This document shows, piece by piece, positions 25,665-37,700 of a DNA stretch of 64,000 bases. This stretch comes from Varroa destructor. Its lineage: Eukaryota > Arthropoda > Arachnida > Mesostigmata > Varroidae. Within the stretch, counting starts at the first letter, position 1. Each line of letters begins with the position of its first letter. The stretch covers positions 24,309,709 through 24,373,708 of the forward strand of contig NW_019211457.1 of the NCBI RefSeq assembly GCF_002443255.2, in the 5' to 3' direction. The notes under the pieces are model-generated. The model searched no databases. It was not told where the DNA came from and saw only the letters and a program-made list of their open reading frames with translations. A program made the translations under genes and the position numbers.

Positions 25665-25716
25665 ATGAAGATATTTACTGCAAGATATGTAATTATCTTG
25701 CAGTAAATATCTTCAT
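25665..25716. repeat. Perfect inverted repeat, 23-bp arms and 6-nt loop
   Basis: The left arm at 25665-25687 is the exact reverse complement of the right arm at 25694-25716, separated by TGTAAT. Outside the perfect stem, TACGAAT-type sequence on the right (from about 25728) can pair imperfectly with the left flank around 25643-25650, extending the foldback to about 40 pairs with bulges. It could be a microRNA-type precursor, a miniature inverted-repeat element or a cruciform-forming site. The sequence does not decide among these. Confidence 0.9.
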
Positions 25717-28081
25717 TTTTGAGATAGTACGAATAAACGCGATCCCATTAAGTAACCTTATCTTGATGAACAACACTGCTGTTAACGTGACGTATTATTT
25801 GACAGTTGCCATCGTCATATCCGTCTATCTGCCCTGGGCGTAGCAGTCTATTTATCCAAGCAATCTTTCAATTCAGTCTCTGACACACTGGTTTCGTGCA
25901 CAGCCTCGCATGCCAGAGAAACTATTCCGGAACTCCGAGTGTGATCGTTTCGCCATTATTTGTACGTGTGTATATATTATGATCTTGCCACGCAAACGTA
26001 CATACATCAGAGTGCGAGGTACTCCTTAGCACGTGGTCCCCATTCCTCTCGCTAAGGAAGTTCTCCCCGACCCTCGCTTGTGACGTCTATCCATTTGTCT
26101 GTGTCTTTGTTGGAGCTGCGTCATCAAAGCTTCTATCCGATGACGCGCTCTCATCGAAGTCGTTCCAGCCTGACGAATTTGGTCAGTAGTGGCTACTTTG
26201 TTTCTACCGGTAGCTTCACGCCTTATTTGGGCTTGTTCTTTTCTTCAGCCGATTAGCGCCTTCGTCTTGGAACGAACCAAGTAAGCAGCGAAATGAGTGT
26301 CAAACAAACCTTATCGGGTGTCGAATAGCGACTGACGGGTCTCTGACATTTCTTTTTTGTATATGTTTCTTTTGTTCACTCGCATGTCGTCGCCGTCGTT
26401 ATCATTATATCTTCGTTCATATACATTCATTCATGGCTACTCATGGCCTTACTCACAGCATTGCAGCATGTCGTTATCCCTTACTAGCGTACCCGTTCAC
26501 GCGCGATCCGCTTCCAAGAAACAACCGCTACGGAGGTGTGACGCGTCAACGGACGCCAGCGGCCGGTGCCTGAAGCGCGTCAGAAGCTTGACGTTTGCTC
26601 TAACACTGTCCCAGCACTAGCGTTACTTTCTGGTATTGCGACCGGCGACGGTCACCACGCCATCCAGGGTTTGTCGGTTGTGAGTCATGAATATCATTAC
26701 GCGTTAAATTGTACATATATATTTATACATATACATACCGGGACGCCCCTTGAACTCCCTCCTGCCTAGTAAAATGACGTAGCGATGGCAGAAGATTTGG
26801 CGGCATCGTTCGTTGGACTTCCCTCTGTCACTAGCGGCGTTTGTATAGGCTTGCATGATAGACCATTAGCGTAAGTGATGCAAACTATCACGACACGGAC
26901 CGGTCAGCTGGACTTGTTGTCAGTAGTTGTCGACATTGGACGCACTCTGAGCTTTTAATTCTTAAGAACGATTTGTCGTAACAACGAATCAAAGTCAAAA
27001 AGACTAAAAGCGATCGAATACACGAAATAGCTAAAAATATACGGCAACAGTTCTGTTATAATTAAGGTAAGGATTAACGTTGTCCCTTTTTCCGAGATTC
27101 CCCGTTTGTCTGAACAATTAATTAGTCCTTTCAGTTCAGAATCAATTTTGTCTCGTTCATTGTCATTTTATCTGTATACGTTTTTTTCTGTCGCATCGAA
27201 TACGCACCATGACGCGCTTGACAATATCAAGCAATATATTGATGGCCCGTTATTGAACTAGTCCTTTGTGGCGTGTTGGGCTGTCACTAATAATGCATCT
27301 GCCCCAGCTAAGAAAGGGGACGCCATTGATTACGGCTAGCGTAGATGCTTGGCTAAATAAAAACAAATAGAAAATATTCTTTTTTTTTTTGGGTGGAAAA
27401 ATCTCCAGTGAAAAACAGCTGAACCTTGCGATTTCCGTGCAGCTGTGCATGTGATATGATAATTTGTTTCTACGGCAAAAGAAGCGTCGTCTGAGAATCC
27501 ACACGTTTCCTACATCAGTAGACGTAATTTTTACTTCGACTCACCGTCCCATAAGCTCTTCGTTACTGTCATTCATCTCTTGCACCGACGACGAGTCTCA
27601 TAAAATAAACATGTACTCAAGCACCTTTGATTCAACCGCAACCTTTCTCAATTGTGTTTCACTGTAGGTGCAACGTATTCAACGCAATTCGTATGTTTGG
27701 AATATATGGAATATCAATCCGTGTTTGAGCGTGGCGATGTTCTATCAAAGTTCGTGGTTTAACTCTGCATTACCGCAGAAAGTTAACCATAGAAACGACA
27801 CTATTTTGTTTGTTGATGATGTACGACATTTCAACATAAGCGGCTTTCAAGGGTTGCTCTCGTTCTTCTATCGATTTCCGCCGGTTCCATATTCTGCCCG
27901 TTTTCTGTGATCGCAAAAACGGGGCCCGTCTATGGAAAACGAAAAATGTGAAGAAAGGAGACCTGTCTTTGATCGCACGTGGTCGTGTGGACAAGACAAG
28001 GGCAGAAGACAGGCCAAGCCAGCTATAGCGGCTCGCCAGCCAATGATTGTTCTCTAACACTCAGACAGTGCAATTCTATTA

Positions 28082-28450
28082 ATGGCCGAAGCGAACCGGT
28101 TACCACATCATAATAACGACGTGATGGCACAACTATCGTGGTACTGGTATATCGTTGAAACTGACAACTTCAGACCTCGTAAAACCTATGGAAAAAAAAC
28201 TTCGTTGAAATCTTTACTCACGCTGTCGCTAAGCTCTGGACCCATCACATGTTCCTTCGTCATTTTTACTAACCTCGTGTGTTTGGCCTACTCTCCAGGA
28301 TTGCGGTCATGTGAGCAAAAGATCATACTATTTGGTGGGTCATGCCGTTACGGCAAAAGTTTCTTTTTAGCTTGGGGAAATTCGCCTCTTGGTTTTACAG
28401 GTTTCTCACAGTTCCTATCGAAAGAACAGATGCGGTACAATTACAGCTAA
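28082..28450 (+). CDS. Hypothetical open reading frame, 122 residues
   Basis: A complete ATG-to-TAA frame starting MAEANRLPHHNNDV. It has a mildly hydrophobic middle and an LFGGSCRYGKS segment that looks loosely P-loop-like but lacks the other residues of a nucleotide-binding fold. Start context is weak (T at -3). No family recognised; a chance frame is likely. Confidence 0.15.
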   Translation: MAEANRLPHHNNDVMAQLSWYWYIVETDNFRPRKTYGKKTSLKSLLTLSLSSGPITCSFVIFTNLVCLAYSPGLRSCEQKIILFGGSCRYGKSFFLAWGNSPLGFTGFSQFLSKEQMRYNYS

Positions 28451-29238
28451 GTCATATGTACAGATGAATGTACAAATACTTCCATCTTAGTATACCGGGC
28501 ATATCAATGGGTGCCCCGAGTACTTTGACAGCAATGAATGTAATTCACTTTTAGGTAACAGCACCATTTTATTTACTAGTAGTACACTGGCAAAAAATGC
28601 CAACCCTCAAACGTCACCGTGCCATCAGCAAATAGGGCAATCGGAACTTTATCCCAATTCACGTCATCAGTTTTATCGAGAAGAGATAGTGATTAATATT
28701 AGTAATGATAATATTAGCATTATGAGGAAAATCATATCGATAACTATTACTTCCCTCTTTTGTGGACGACGAACGATGTTCACACGAGTATATGAAACCA
28801 TATTTAGGCTACCATCTTCCCTGTGCTTCATCCGGTACGCCCTGGGTCGGCCCAGGAACTTCGATTGGTGTACATGATCACATAATCTGAACATCATTCG
28901 ACTTTTATTAGATTACAACTGGTACGTATTACGGATCTTCGCTGTTGGATCTTTGGTTGGTTTCATTGGGTTGGGTCTGGTCGACTGAATAATGGCGTGC
29001 GACAAACTTACCATGGCGTCTCGCTATTACTCTGTGACAACAAAACTTTGCTGCTGACAATAACGATGGTGATAATTATTATTACAGTTGACTCTACGAC
29101 AAACAAGTCGGAATCATCCCTTCACATGGGATCGGTCTGCGCTTGCTACTCACTTGCACGGCCCCTGGCATTGAATCCAGACCTTTGTCAATTGTTCCTC
29201 TAGCCGCAACACGCCGTAGACGGCTCGTTAGTACTTAC

Positions 29239-29344
29239 CATCGCCCGCCGCCATCTCATTGGTCTTGCTAGTCCCATCGTTAGGTTTTACGTCTACTGTA
29301 GTGGGAGTGTTGCCCTTCAAGATGTTGGTCGACACCCGCAATGC
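29239..29344 (-). CDS. Candidate coding exon in a GC-rich island
   Basis: Minus-strand frame of 35 codons plus one base, rich in Thr, Asn, Ser and Lys (ALRVSTNILKGNTPTTVDV at its start), between a CAG acceptor (TAACAG|GCA) and a strong donor (GATG|GTAAGTAC). It lies on the KDM6 strand about 7.8 kb upstream. Its composition would suit a disordered KDM6 linker, but its phase-1 donor does not fit the phase-0 acceptor proposed for the next KDM6 exon. An in-frame ATG in good context (GAGATGGCG) lies near the donor, so it could also be a first coding exon. Confidence 0.25.
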
Positions 29345-30300
29345 CTGTTAGTTCGTCCACCAGCGTCGCTGAAACTGATGTTGATTTGATCGCTGCCGAT
29401 TCTGTTCCGTTGGTGTTTACACTGTTACCGGTGCGGCAGCACTTTCCGACAGCGACAACGATGAGTTCGCAGCGTTATCGGCGACTGGCATCGTGACCCA
29501 CTAACGGAAATCGGATTGCCGCCGGTCTCAGCCGCTCAGGCTGGCTATGGCGGTGGCTGGTTGGTATCTTCTTTCTAGACGCCATCTCTTCTGCCGACCC
29601 AATGGACCCACGTTTTGGGCAGCAAATATTCTTCGGCGCCGTCATGAGCGCCTTCTTTGTCATACGTCGACGTATCAAACCGGACGAGTTAGGAAAGACG
29701 CAGTGGCCGATACCACCTGATAGGTAACTGCTGGCAGCACTACTCCCAGCTAGAAGAGTGCCATTGCAAAAAAAGAAAGGGCTGATAAATGCCACAACGC
29801 CCAACGATCGTTGTTGCAGCAACAGATACAGCCATTTTGCCGGCGGTGGCAGGCATCGGTTGAAAGATATTTCGGCCTGTTCTGCTGAGGCTCACTGGCT
29901 GGCTAAAAGGCTCACTAACTGGTCTGGAAGAACAACTGGCGAGTCACGAATCGCGGATACGGGCGCGTCGAACAGGGACTGCTAAGCAAGCAGTTATGAT
30001 AAGGCCAATGAAGAAATCGAATCAAGCTATATTCTTCACTGAAGACTGCTCCTGCTAACCAACAGCTGCTGGCCGCGCTGACGTGAACAGCGAACCGAAG
30101 CGGAGTTAATCGTTGAATAGTATTGCAGAGCAGAAACACGTGCGTCTGCTCGGTAGACGACGCTACCGAAGGTGAAGCAATAACAGCAACAGAGATTTAC
30201 GATTTGAGCTGGCGCTTCAACCACGCGAAGCCACGCTGCGTGTTGAACTTCATTGACGCTGAGACGAACAGCGCTAGATTTAACGTTTCCAAATAAACAC
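29240..30300. other. GC-rich island with open frames on both strands
   Basis: About 1 kb clearly richer in GC and CpG than its surroundings. Frames are open in several registers on both strands, as expected for GC-rich DNA, and a consensus minus-strand donor stands at its lower edge. It could be a promoter-associated island with 5' exons or the remnant of a gene. Confidence 0.5.
29497..29727 (+). CDS. Candidate exon or small ORF with hydrophobic segments
   Basis: A 76-codon + strand frame without ATG at its edge, opened by a TGA at 29494-29496. Translation shows two short hydrophobic segments (WLVGIFFLDAI and FFGAVMSAFFVI) followed by RRRIKPDELGKTQWPIPPDR. A GTAACT donor-like site overlaps the terminal TAA. 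The basic stretch after a hydrophobic segment looks like a membrane-protein topology signal, but I recognise no family, and the antisense strand is open too (29475-29822). Confidence 0.2.
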   Translation, partial: PTNGNRIAAGLSRSGWLWRWLVGIFFLDAISSADPMDPRFGQQIFFGAVMSAFFVIRRRIKPDELGKTQWPIPPDR

Positions 30301-30368
30301 ACAACCTAAAGGGGAGACGTGAGATAAGCAACTGATGTTTAGGAATTAACTATGTGGGCACTGCGACG

Positions 30369-30374
<6 letters not shown>

Positions 30375-30406
<32 letters not shown>
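30375..30406. repeat. (GA)16 microsatellite
   Basis: A 32-nt uninterrupted run of GA units just beyond the GC-rich island, preceded by GGAGGGC. Confidence 0.95.
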
Positions 30407-30410
<4 letters not shown>

Positions 30411-30594
30411 GCTGGGAGGTTAACGTCGAGCTTTTTTTTTAATATTATGATGGGGCAATGTCCACAGGTAAGGCTAACGCATTCCAATGCCCAAAATATA
30501 GACAAATGTGTTAATAAGTTTGTGGTGTTTTCACACTTACTGCCTGCTCAAACAAATAAGAAAAAACCTTCGACAACGTGGAAAAGCAAATATT

Positions 30595-30834
30595 TCAGTA
30601 AAAACCTTCACAAAGAGCTGAATGAACTAATTGCTCGTAGTATCCATCGGCGGATTCTAGCACATTAAGCACATGCGAAACAAGCAGGAGTTCGTGTCTC
30701 AAGCACATGTCCATCCAATTGTTGGACTTTGCCTTAATATTATATTTACCTCGAAACAGACGGAAGCGTAAATTATGGCAGATTGAAGACGCTATGCCTG
30801 GAGCAATGCTTAACACACGTAGAACTCCAAACAT
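30595..30834 (-). CDS. Hypothetical small protein, 79 residues
   Basis: A complete ATG-to-TGA frame on the minus strand. The N-terminus (MFGVLRVLSIAPGIASS) could be a signal or targeting peptide. The C-terminal part (LLVSHVLNVLESADGYYEQ) looks helical and acidic. No family recognised and no splice evidence. It may be a chance frame. Confidence 0.2.
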   Translation of the reverse strand: MFGVLRVLSIAPGIASSICHNLRFRLFRGKYNIKAKSNNWMDMCLRHELLLVSHVLNVLESADGYYEQLVHSALCEGFY

Positions 30835-31571
30835 TTAGGTTAATAATACAACGCAGAAAAAGCGATGCCGTTTCGCTTAGCGCACAGATACACATAGATG
30901 GATTAAAGGCGAATTTGTTTCCTGTTACTTTTGTCGTTATTTTTTATTATATGGTGTCAACCGGATGTTGGAATCGCAGATACGCCACCTAAATCACATG
31001 CGCTCGTTTGAAGTAAGCGGACTCAAGAATTCAAGCTATTAGGAGCGTATAGCACAGGTCTGTAGAACATCGTTGTGACGATGCAGTACTAATATGGTGG
31101 CTTGCTAAATTTCGTCTAGACTGAAGGATAGGCCATAGGCACGCGGTTCGTTCCGTGCTTTAGGAGGCCGTGTACAGTAACGCGCATAACAAAAACAACA
31201 GACCTGGGCATACAACTCGAAATAGTTACTGATTTCAGTTCCACATGCATAGTGATTGATGATCAACAATATATTGATTAGCAGATGAAAAAAAATCCCA
31301 GTAGCAGCTCATTCGCCCAGTTGGACCATGTGCTTCTTATACAGACAGCACTAATGAAGTATATTGACCCCGCGCAACCACAAAGACCCAGTTCTACAAT
31401 CTACAAGAGATCTGCCGTGTTTGCATTCGTCCAACCGGCATGGGTTTAGAAAATCTATGCTATCTTCCCATTTAGTCAAAGCTGTTTCGTACAACTCAGA
31501 GTTTATGCCATACCCATATTTACGGTGCATAGGCTGTATCGATGTTGGTCGCTACTTGTCTGATCGTTCAG

Positions 31572-31760
31572 GCGCCTGCTAGTGCGGGTGGATCACCAAA
31601 CGGCGAAGGTGAATTGGTGGCTGCTATGCTACCAGGAAGTCGTCAGCGGTTCGGAAATTCGCCGGATCCATCGTCCAAGAAGCACAAATGTGATAGCGAC
31701 CACATGAGCTTCAAAGTCAGCGTTTGCCCATGGTGCAGACAACACTTTTCGGCACCTTAG
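31572..31760 (+). CDS. Candidate terminal exon, function unknown
   Basis: A 62-codon frame running to a TAG, starting directly after GTTCAG with a modest pyrimidine-rich tract (CGCTACTTGTCTGATCGTTCAG). The start is Gly/Ser/Ala-rich (APASAGGSPNGEGEL), followed by a basic SKKHKCDSDH and a CPWCRQHF segment with a CxxC pair, which might bind metal with the earlier Cys/His. No upstream partner exon was found. No family recognised. Confidence 0.25.
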   Translation, partial: APASAGGSPNGEGELVAAMLPGSRQRFGNSPDPSSKKHKCDSDHMSFKVSVCPWCRQHFSAP

Positions 31761-32509
31761 TATCGGTACGAATAACGAAATCTTAGGAGCATTTTGAGCG
31801 TGGGGCATCAAACCCTACCCAAAATAAATACGCACATACAATTGTGTAGCATTAGATACCCTCATTACAGAGAACTAGATTGTCTCCGAGACAACCTGCA
31901 CAACTAATTGGAACAGCTACTGATGGAGAGGTTTTTCGAGCTCAGTGTTAGTCGAAAGCAAAAATGCTGCTTCTAAGCATGGAGGCATGGAAGGTCCGCA
32001 TTAGGCAGCATTGTAAATCGATAGCAAGATCATATTTTTTTGGCATGTAATCATGCTAATGGCGATGGCTTTAAAGTAAAATAGGAATTATTTTTCCGGC
32101 TTTAGCACTAATAGAAAATAGATCGCCGTTTTAGCAGGTATGGCATATATATTCAACTTTTCGAAGAAACTTTTGTTGTTTTTTTCAAGTGAACTGAACT
32201 TTCCAACTTTAAGTGACTTAGCAAACGCCCAAACGAAGCAACAACCTATAAGCAAACATTTTCGCAATACGAATTCAATTTCGTTGCCAATTGCCGAAAA
32301 CCACACGCCACGCCTACGTCCTTAACTACTACAATTGTACAGAATGATGTCTGTTTGTTTTTAACAGGCGTTGCATGTTTGACGTCGTTTTTATACTCAA
32401 ATTGCAGCGCTCGCTCTGTGCTGTCCCAAAAAACGATGCCCTATACCGTAGCGTCATGACATCCTGTAGTACACTATCCTGTAACAGGCAAACGTTACCT
32501 TGAAATTAC

Positions 32510-32734
32510 CTCACGGAGAAGGTCGGGCGTTTGAATTATCAGCTCGATATATCCGGGAAAAAAATTGTTCCATGCGTCATCAAAAAAGTCTCGCACGTCA
32601 CATCGGCGGTAACATTTTAACGTACAGAAATTCAGACACCAACCGGAAATATTATGCTTTACGTGTGTGAATGAAAGCATTTCTTGCATCTGTTGTACAA
32701 GAAGTAAGATGGCAGGCTTGAAGCCATAAAGCAC
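32510..32734 (-). CDS. Candidate internal exon, phase 0 at both ends
   Basis: A 75-codon minus-strand frame between a CTACCAG acceptor (32735/32734) and a GAG|GTAATT donor (32510/32509). The translation starts VLYGFKPAILLLVQQMQ and ends IQTPDLLRE, with many Cys, Phe and Trp as in real proteins. The whole frame is open to 32794 but has no ATG. It is on the KDM6 strand and phase-compatible, but shows no TPR or other recognisable KDM6 sequence. Confidence 0.22.
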
Positions 32735-34697
32735 CTGGTAGGCTCCAGTGCTAAAAGACCCGTGCGGATTGTCAATACAATTATTACTATGCAAGGACGC
32801 AAGGCAATTGGAGGATCATTTTCAAAAAGACTCATGATTCTACTTTTTTTTTACGCCAAACAACTTTGAAAGAGAGCTGCATTACTTCCTGAGATTAAGG
32901 TAATTTGTGTTCTGATTACGACGACTGAAGTTAGATCATTACAAATTGCAAAAGTTATTTTATAACTTACAAGTTTCACTATGTACAGTTGGATGTCATT
33001 ACAACAACGGCATGTTGCGGTCGTCCGAGCACCTGGAAACAGGTAAACAAATAAAAAGCTAGGATTAACATTTGTTCATGTACCAATTTTTTACCGCGCA
33101 CAATACACAGCTTAATTTTTCGAGATGTATAAGGCCTTGATAAAACTGCAGCTTATCGGCCTATTGAAACTATTGAATACAACTAGAAAATACCTATATT
33201 CACTAATTAACTAATAAAGAATTGTAAAAATAAAAAAGCGACCGAGTTTCCCTAGTTAAAGGAATGAATAGTAAATAATTGCAAGGACGTTTGCTATTCT
33301 TTATTGTTGAGCCTTCGTGACCGATCGATGCAATCCAGTTTTCCATAGGGTACTATTATACCAGTACTAAAAGTGATGGACCTCGTCGAAGTTGTTGCGG
33401 CGGCAAATGTCATAGAGCAGGCCGTATTAGTTCAGGTCAATTGAATAGGCCGTTTGTGACACACAGCCCATAGGCCATACACAAGCAATCCAGCACGTTG
33501 CGTATCGAGTGCTGGACGGTGGACGCCCGTAAATATGAAGGGCATAAATGAACCCTTTATAGCGGGTTACTATTGCTTCACTTTATTTAAAAATCATTTA
33601 CAGAATATGCAACAAGTATGCAATTAAAGATGTCTGCCCCCGAGCTTATGACCGATTATTTCGATTAACGGCCCGACGATAATCTCATTTGAACGAACGC
33701 CGATTGTTTCGTTCGCTTTTCCTTCACTATTATGTAATCCATAGAATCTATTCTCTTTCAACCGTGTTTCGGTTCGGACTCGTACTAAATACACGCCGGA
33801 TCTCTACTTTCGATTTGGCTAGCTTTTGTTTTATTGGCCTTTGTGTCTTTTCTCGACCTTTTCTTTGAATTTTTATTCACGAGCTCCACCCCCACCCCCG
33901 TGATTTCATGGGTGAAACCCATTTCATGGGTGGGCAGGAAAGAACGATTTCATCAACTAAGATCACGTCAGTTGAGATTGATTGATTCGACTAAATAGCG
34001 CTGCTGCTTATTTCCATCGCTACTAGAAGCCCATAGTATATCAACGGTAGATTTCTGTTTGCATCAGATCCCGTCGACCCGTGCCCAACAGCCGTACAAA
34101 GGACAACTACCGGCTAAAACAGCGGAAAATAAAATCCGAGTTAACCGCTAAAAAGGATTACAGAGAAGAGGTTGTATGAGCGCCCATTTTCGAGCATGTG
34201 TTACTTTTAACATTGAACGATGTGTAACGACCCGAAAATTCAAAGTAATAAAAACAACTCTGTATATTCTGAACACCCAAGTTGAGTATTTGTTTTTCGG
34301 ACATCCTCGTACTAGGTTTCACCCATTGACAAGATCGTAATAGTAATGAGAATATTTAAAGCAACATGCTCGTTAAATTATCACTTGGTTCATTTACCGA
34401 TGCAAAAACGTGGTTGTTTCCATATCGTTCGTATACGGAATGATAATGACACGGTGTGTTTTGCGGTAAAACTAGCCATACTGCAAACGTTATCGGCGAT
34501 GCATATATATATGGAGGCGCAGTCTTACTTCACGAGAAAAAACATTAGTACTTAGTAAACATATTTGTTAGCTATTTTACATACAATTATAATAACCAAA
34601 AGTTTACCGTATGCATTTAGCAATAATAATCATAAGCAACCTTACCTTCATTATAGCTACATAAAAATACTGCGAGTCACTGTTACCTCCACTTCTA

Positions 34698-34722
34698 CCC
34701 CCCCCCCCCCCCAAAAAAAAAA
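34698..34722. repeat. C15-A10 homopolymer junction
   Basis: Fifteen C directly followed by ten A on the + strand. Such tracts are prone to sequencing and assembly length errors. Confidence 0.9.
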
Positions 34723-37700
34723 GGAATCTACATGGACACATACATTAGCCTTTTTCGTTACTAATACACATGGCCATATAGAAATGACTACGCAGAACAG
34801 GAGGAAAACTTCTGAATGAAAATTTCTATACGCCAATCGATAATTCGAACTTAGTCCATTTAAGTATATTGCATGTAACTTTTGTTATATGATTACGATT
34901 CGTTCATATGAGAAGTTCAGCGACGTTGCCCGATCGTACTTTAACCCCACCTTTTCAGTTTTCTTGACACGCCTTTTTTGTATGCTGGCCCAATACTATT
35001 CATGAGCACGATGCTACTGCAAGCCCAACACAACAAGTTTGCATGCAGCGTAGTAGTGCCCAGTGGATTCTTCGCAGGCTTTATTCTGTGGCGGACTTTT
35101 TTAAACCGGAAAAACCCCCAGGAGAGACTGGACTAACCAGAAACATCAAATTACTACGTCAGCACTGACAGAAATCTGCGTCATGTTTTCGCCGCTAGAA
35201 GCTAGCCAACAGCAGTATGCACGTCAGACCATGACGGCACACACACACGCGTTCGGTTGAGTTCATCGCGTCCAGAATTTCCGCTGGAGGGGATGTTTTG
35301 TACGAGGGGACTTTTTTGATCTTAGACATGTAGATGGTTCAAAGATAACGTGTTAACTAACTTTTGACATTGGCATGGTGTCTCCACAACAACAAATGTT
35401 TAACATGCTCATAATACGGGAGTAAACAAAGAACTAATCGTTATACATTTCAAGTGTCTGGCTTATTAACGAGCACCTAATTATCATACTTCTAGACGAC
35501 GGCGGTTGAAGGCGGACGCTCTTCTTATTGGACTTGTAGAGGTAACTGTTGTTGAAGACGAGCACGAATTACTCCGCACGACGCGCTTACTTGAGATTTC
35601 GTTTCGTCACCGTGCATAGGTAAAAAAGAACGACTTCATGCTCAAATTTGCGTACGTCCATTCGTACACAAAGTACCACGGAGACATCACTCAGCTGAGT
35701 TCGGCTGAAGATATTCATTGCCAGTATTTATATGCACCGAATGCTCGACTTTGAACAGGAAGTCCGACATCTCTTCGCTTGATCATGGGATACGATTATT
35801 AGCGATGTTCAACCGACAGCTTTCGAAACGAAAACATTAATACGACAGCCGCAATCCAAGCAGATGTTATTTCACCACCTGTCGAGAGGGTACCATCTAT
35901 GATAACAACGTTTTCTTACATTAGTCTCGTCGTCACTGATCGATAAGATCGGCACCTAACGAAGTTAGCGGCTAGAAGCTTTAATCGGCTCTACTCTATC
36001 CGGTTTTTCAATCCAATGGTAGCAGAAAATTAAATAAAGCCAACACTATGACATTAGATGTCATTGTACTGGTACAGTCTGCTCTATTTCTATCCCGTGC
36101 CGTTAGTACAACGAAGAACAAGTCCCAAGGTCAGAAACGGTTCTAGCGGTCAGCGGCAGTTTTTGATCGGTCGGTCCGTTCTACGAAGCAGGGCCATTGG
36201 GCGACTGCTGCTGCGTGTGCTAACCCGCCACAGCGGAAATCAGAACTCGCTCTGGTTAATTGGCCGGCAGATTCACTTGAATTCGTCTCATAAATAGAAA
36301 GTTGCTTGATGCACAGAGGAGAAACAGCTGTCACTGTTTTTTATCATTTCGCCATTGCATACGTCCGTACTACGCGCTTCACAGTAAATTTCACAAGCGA
36401 AAACCACTGTATGGGACTCTGGTTTTAAGATTCGAATTTGCTAACCACTCATTTGCACGCTGTCCTACTTCGTGCCCTCTCTGGTCATCGAGGTCAATGG
36501 ACAATCAGACAGGGCGTCTGATCAAACCGAGATGGGATGTAGACAAAAATGACTGGTACAGCCGAGGTCACACTTTCGCCATGTAAACCTACTTAGCCTT
36601 CGTGCCAACGATCACATTATCTTCAATTAAACTTGCAATTGTGTTTTTTTCGTTTATCCAAGTCGAATATAGTAATAAGATATGTTGGAGCCGCAATTAA
36701 CAGGGCGCTTCAGTTTTCAATCCATACGTTCAGGTCGCCTAACAGGCTGTCAAATACGAACCCGAATCTCCGACCTAAGTCGAAACGAATTATTGACTTC
36801 AGTCAATATTCGCTAACGGTACGACCTCACACGAGCTTCTATGTACGGTATGGAGCAACAACAAGTACTATAATATCCTTGTCGAATGAACTATGTGCCT
36901 CATCTAAATGTTATATAAATATTATGCAGGTCGTCAGCAGGGCAACATTGACGAAGAGATAGGGCAGGATATAGTTAGCAGGTCGATACAAGTAAATCCT
37001 TTTAGCATTGTGGCACTCACTAATACCTAAAGAGTATACTGACTTTTATACTACCGATCCAACAAGAATCAATAAATGCGCAGCATCATAGGAGCGCGAT
37101 AGGATCGGGCTCACGCCCTATTATAGCGAAGGCGCACGTCAAGGACAGCTACTCTACAGGTTCAATTCTCATCCATCGCGGATTATCTAACACAAGCGTT
37201 TACACGCTTCCCTCAGTAACCTTCATTAAATTACACGAAGAACAAATCACCATCGAGACCACACTGCATCGTTAGAATACTCGTAAATACTAGTCGACTT
37301 AGATTAAAATCTAACACTGACTTGAAATCCTCGGAAAAAGAGGAACGTAATTCCGCCCGTCCGTCCAAAATCCAGTCGGGTCAATGCAACTTACCACCAC
37401 TTGGACTTATACACTTTTGTAACGTCGTATCACCCTGTAGCGTGTAGTCAACGATTAAACAGAAAACCTATTGCATTAGCATCCATTGTGATAAACTCTG
37501 TTCATGCGATATTCGTCCGTTACCGATCACCGTCAAGCACCAAACGCCTGCAGCCGTATTGTTATTATGATGTTTTATTATGGTGCTAGCTATGTGAGGC
37601 AGCAGCTCTCGACACATTCGCCACCGCAATCATGGCGGAACTATAACTTCACCTACATATACGTACGCCTCTGACGTCGTTTTCCAATGCTCCGGGATAC

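Larger units (their letters stand above)
21600..29230. other. Upstream flank or long intron of the KDM6 gene
   Basis: No tetratricopeptide exon of UTX type and no other known family was recognised on either strand. A minus-strand donor of strong consensus (ACG|GTAAGTAAGT near 25579) lies 37 nt after a good acceptor (TGTGTTTAG), which would define a very small exon, but nothing connects it to the KDM6 frame. The stretch also holds a TA repeat at 22887 and a hairpin at 25665-25716. Confidence 0.45.

Noticed and set aside
27668..27910. Frame after an excellent acceptor (TTTCACTGTAG) containing LFVDDV, reminiscent of a reverse-transcriptase motif
   Set aside because: All three + strand frames are open for some distance after the acceptor and no other reverse-transcriptase motif is present.
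37081..37200. GGTTCAATTCT resembling a tRNA B-box
   Set aside because: No T-stem, acceptor-stem or anticodon-stem pairing can be formed around it.
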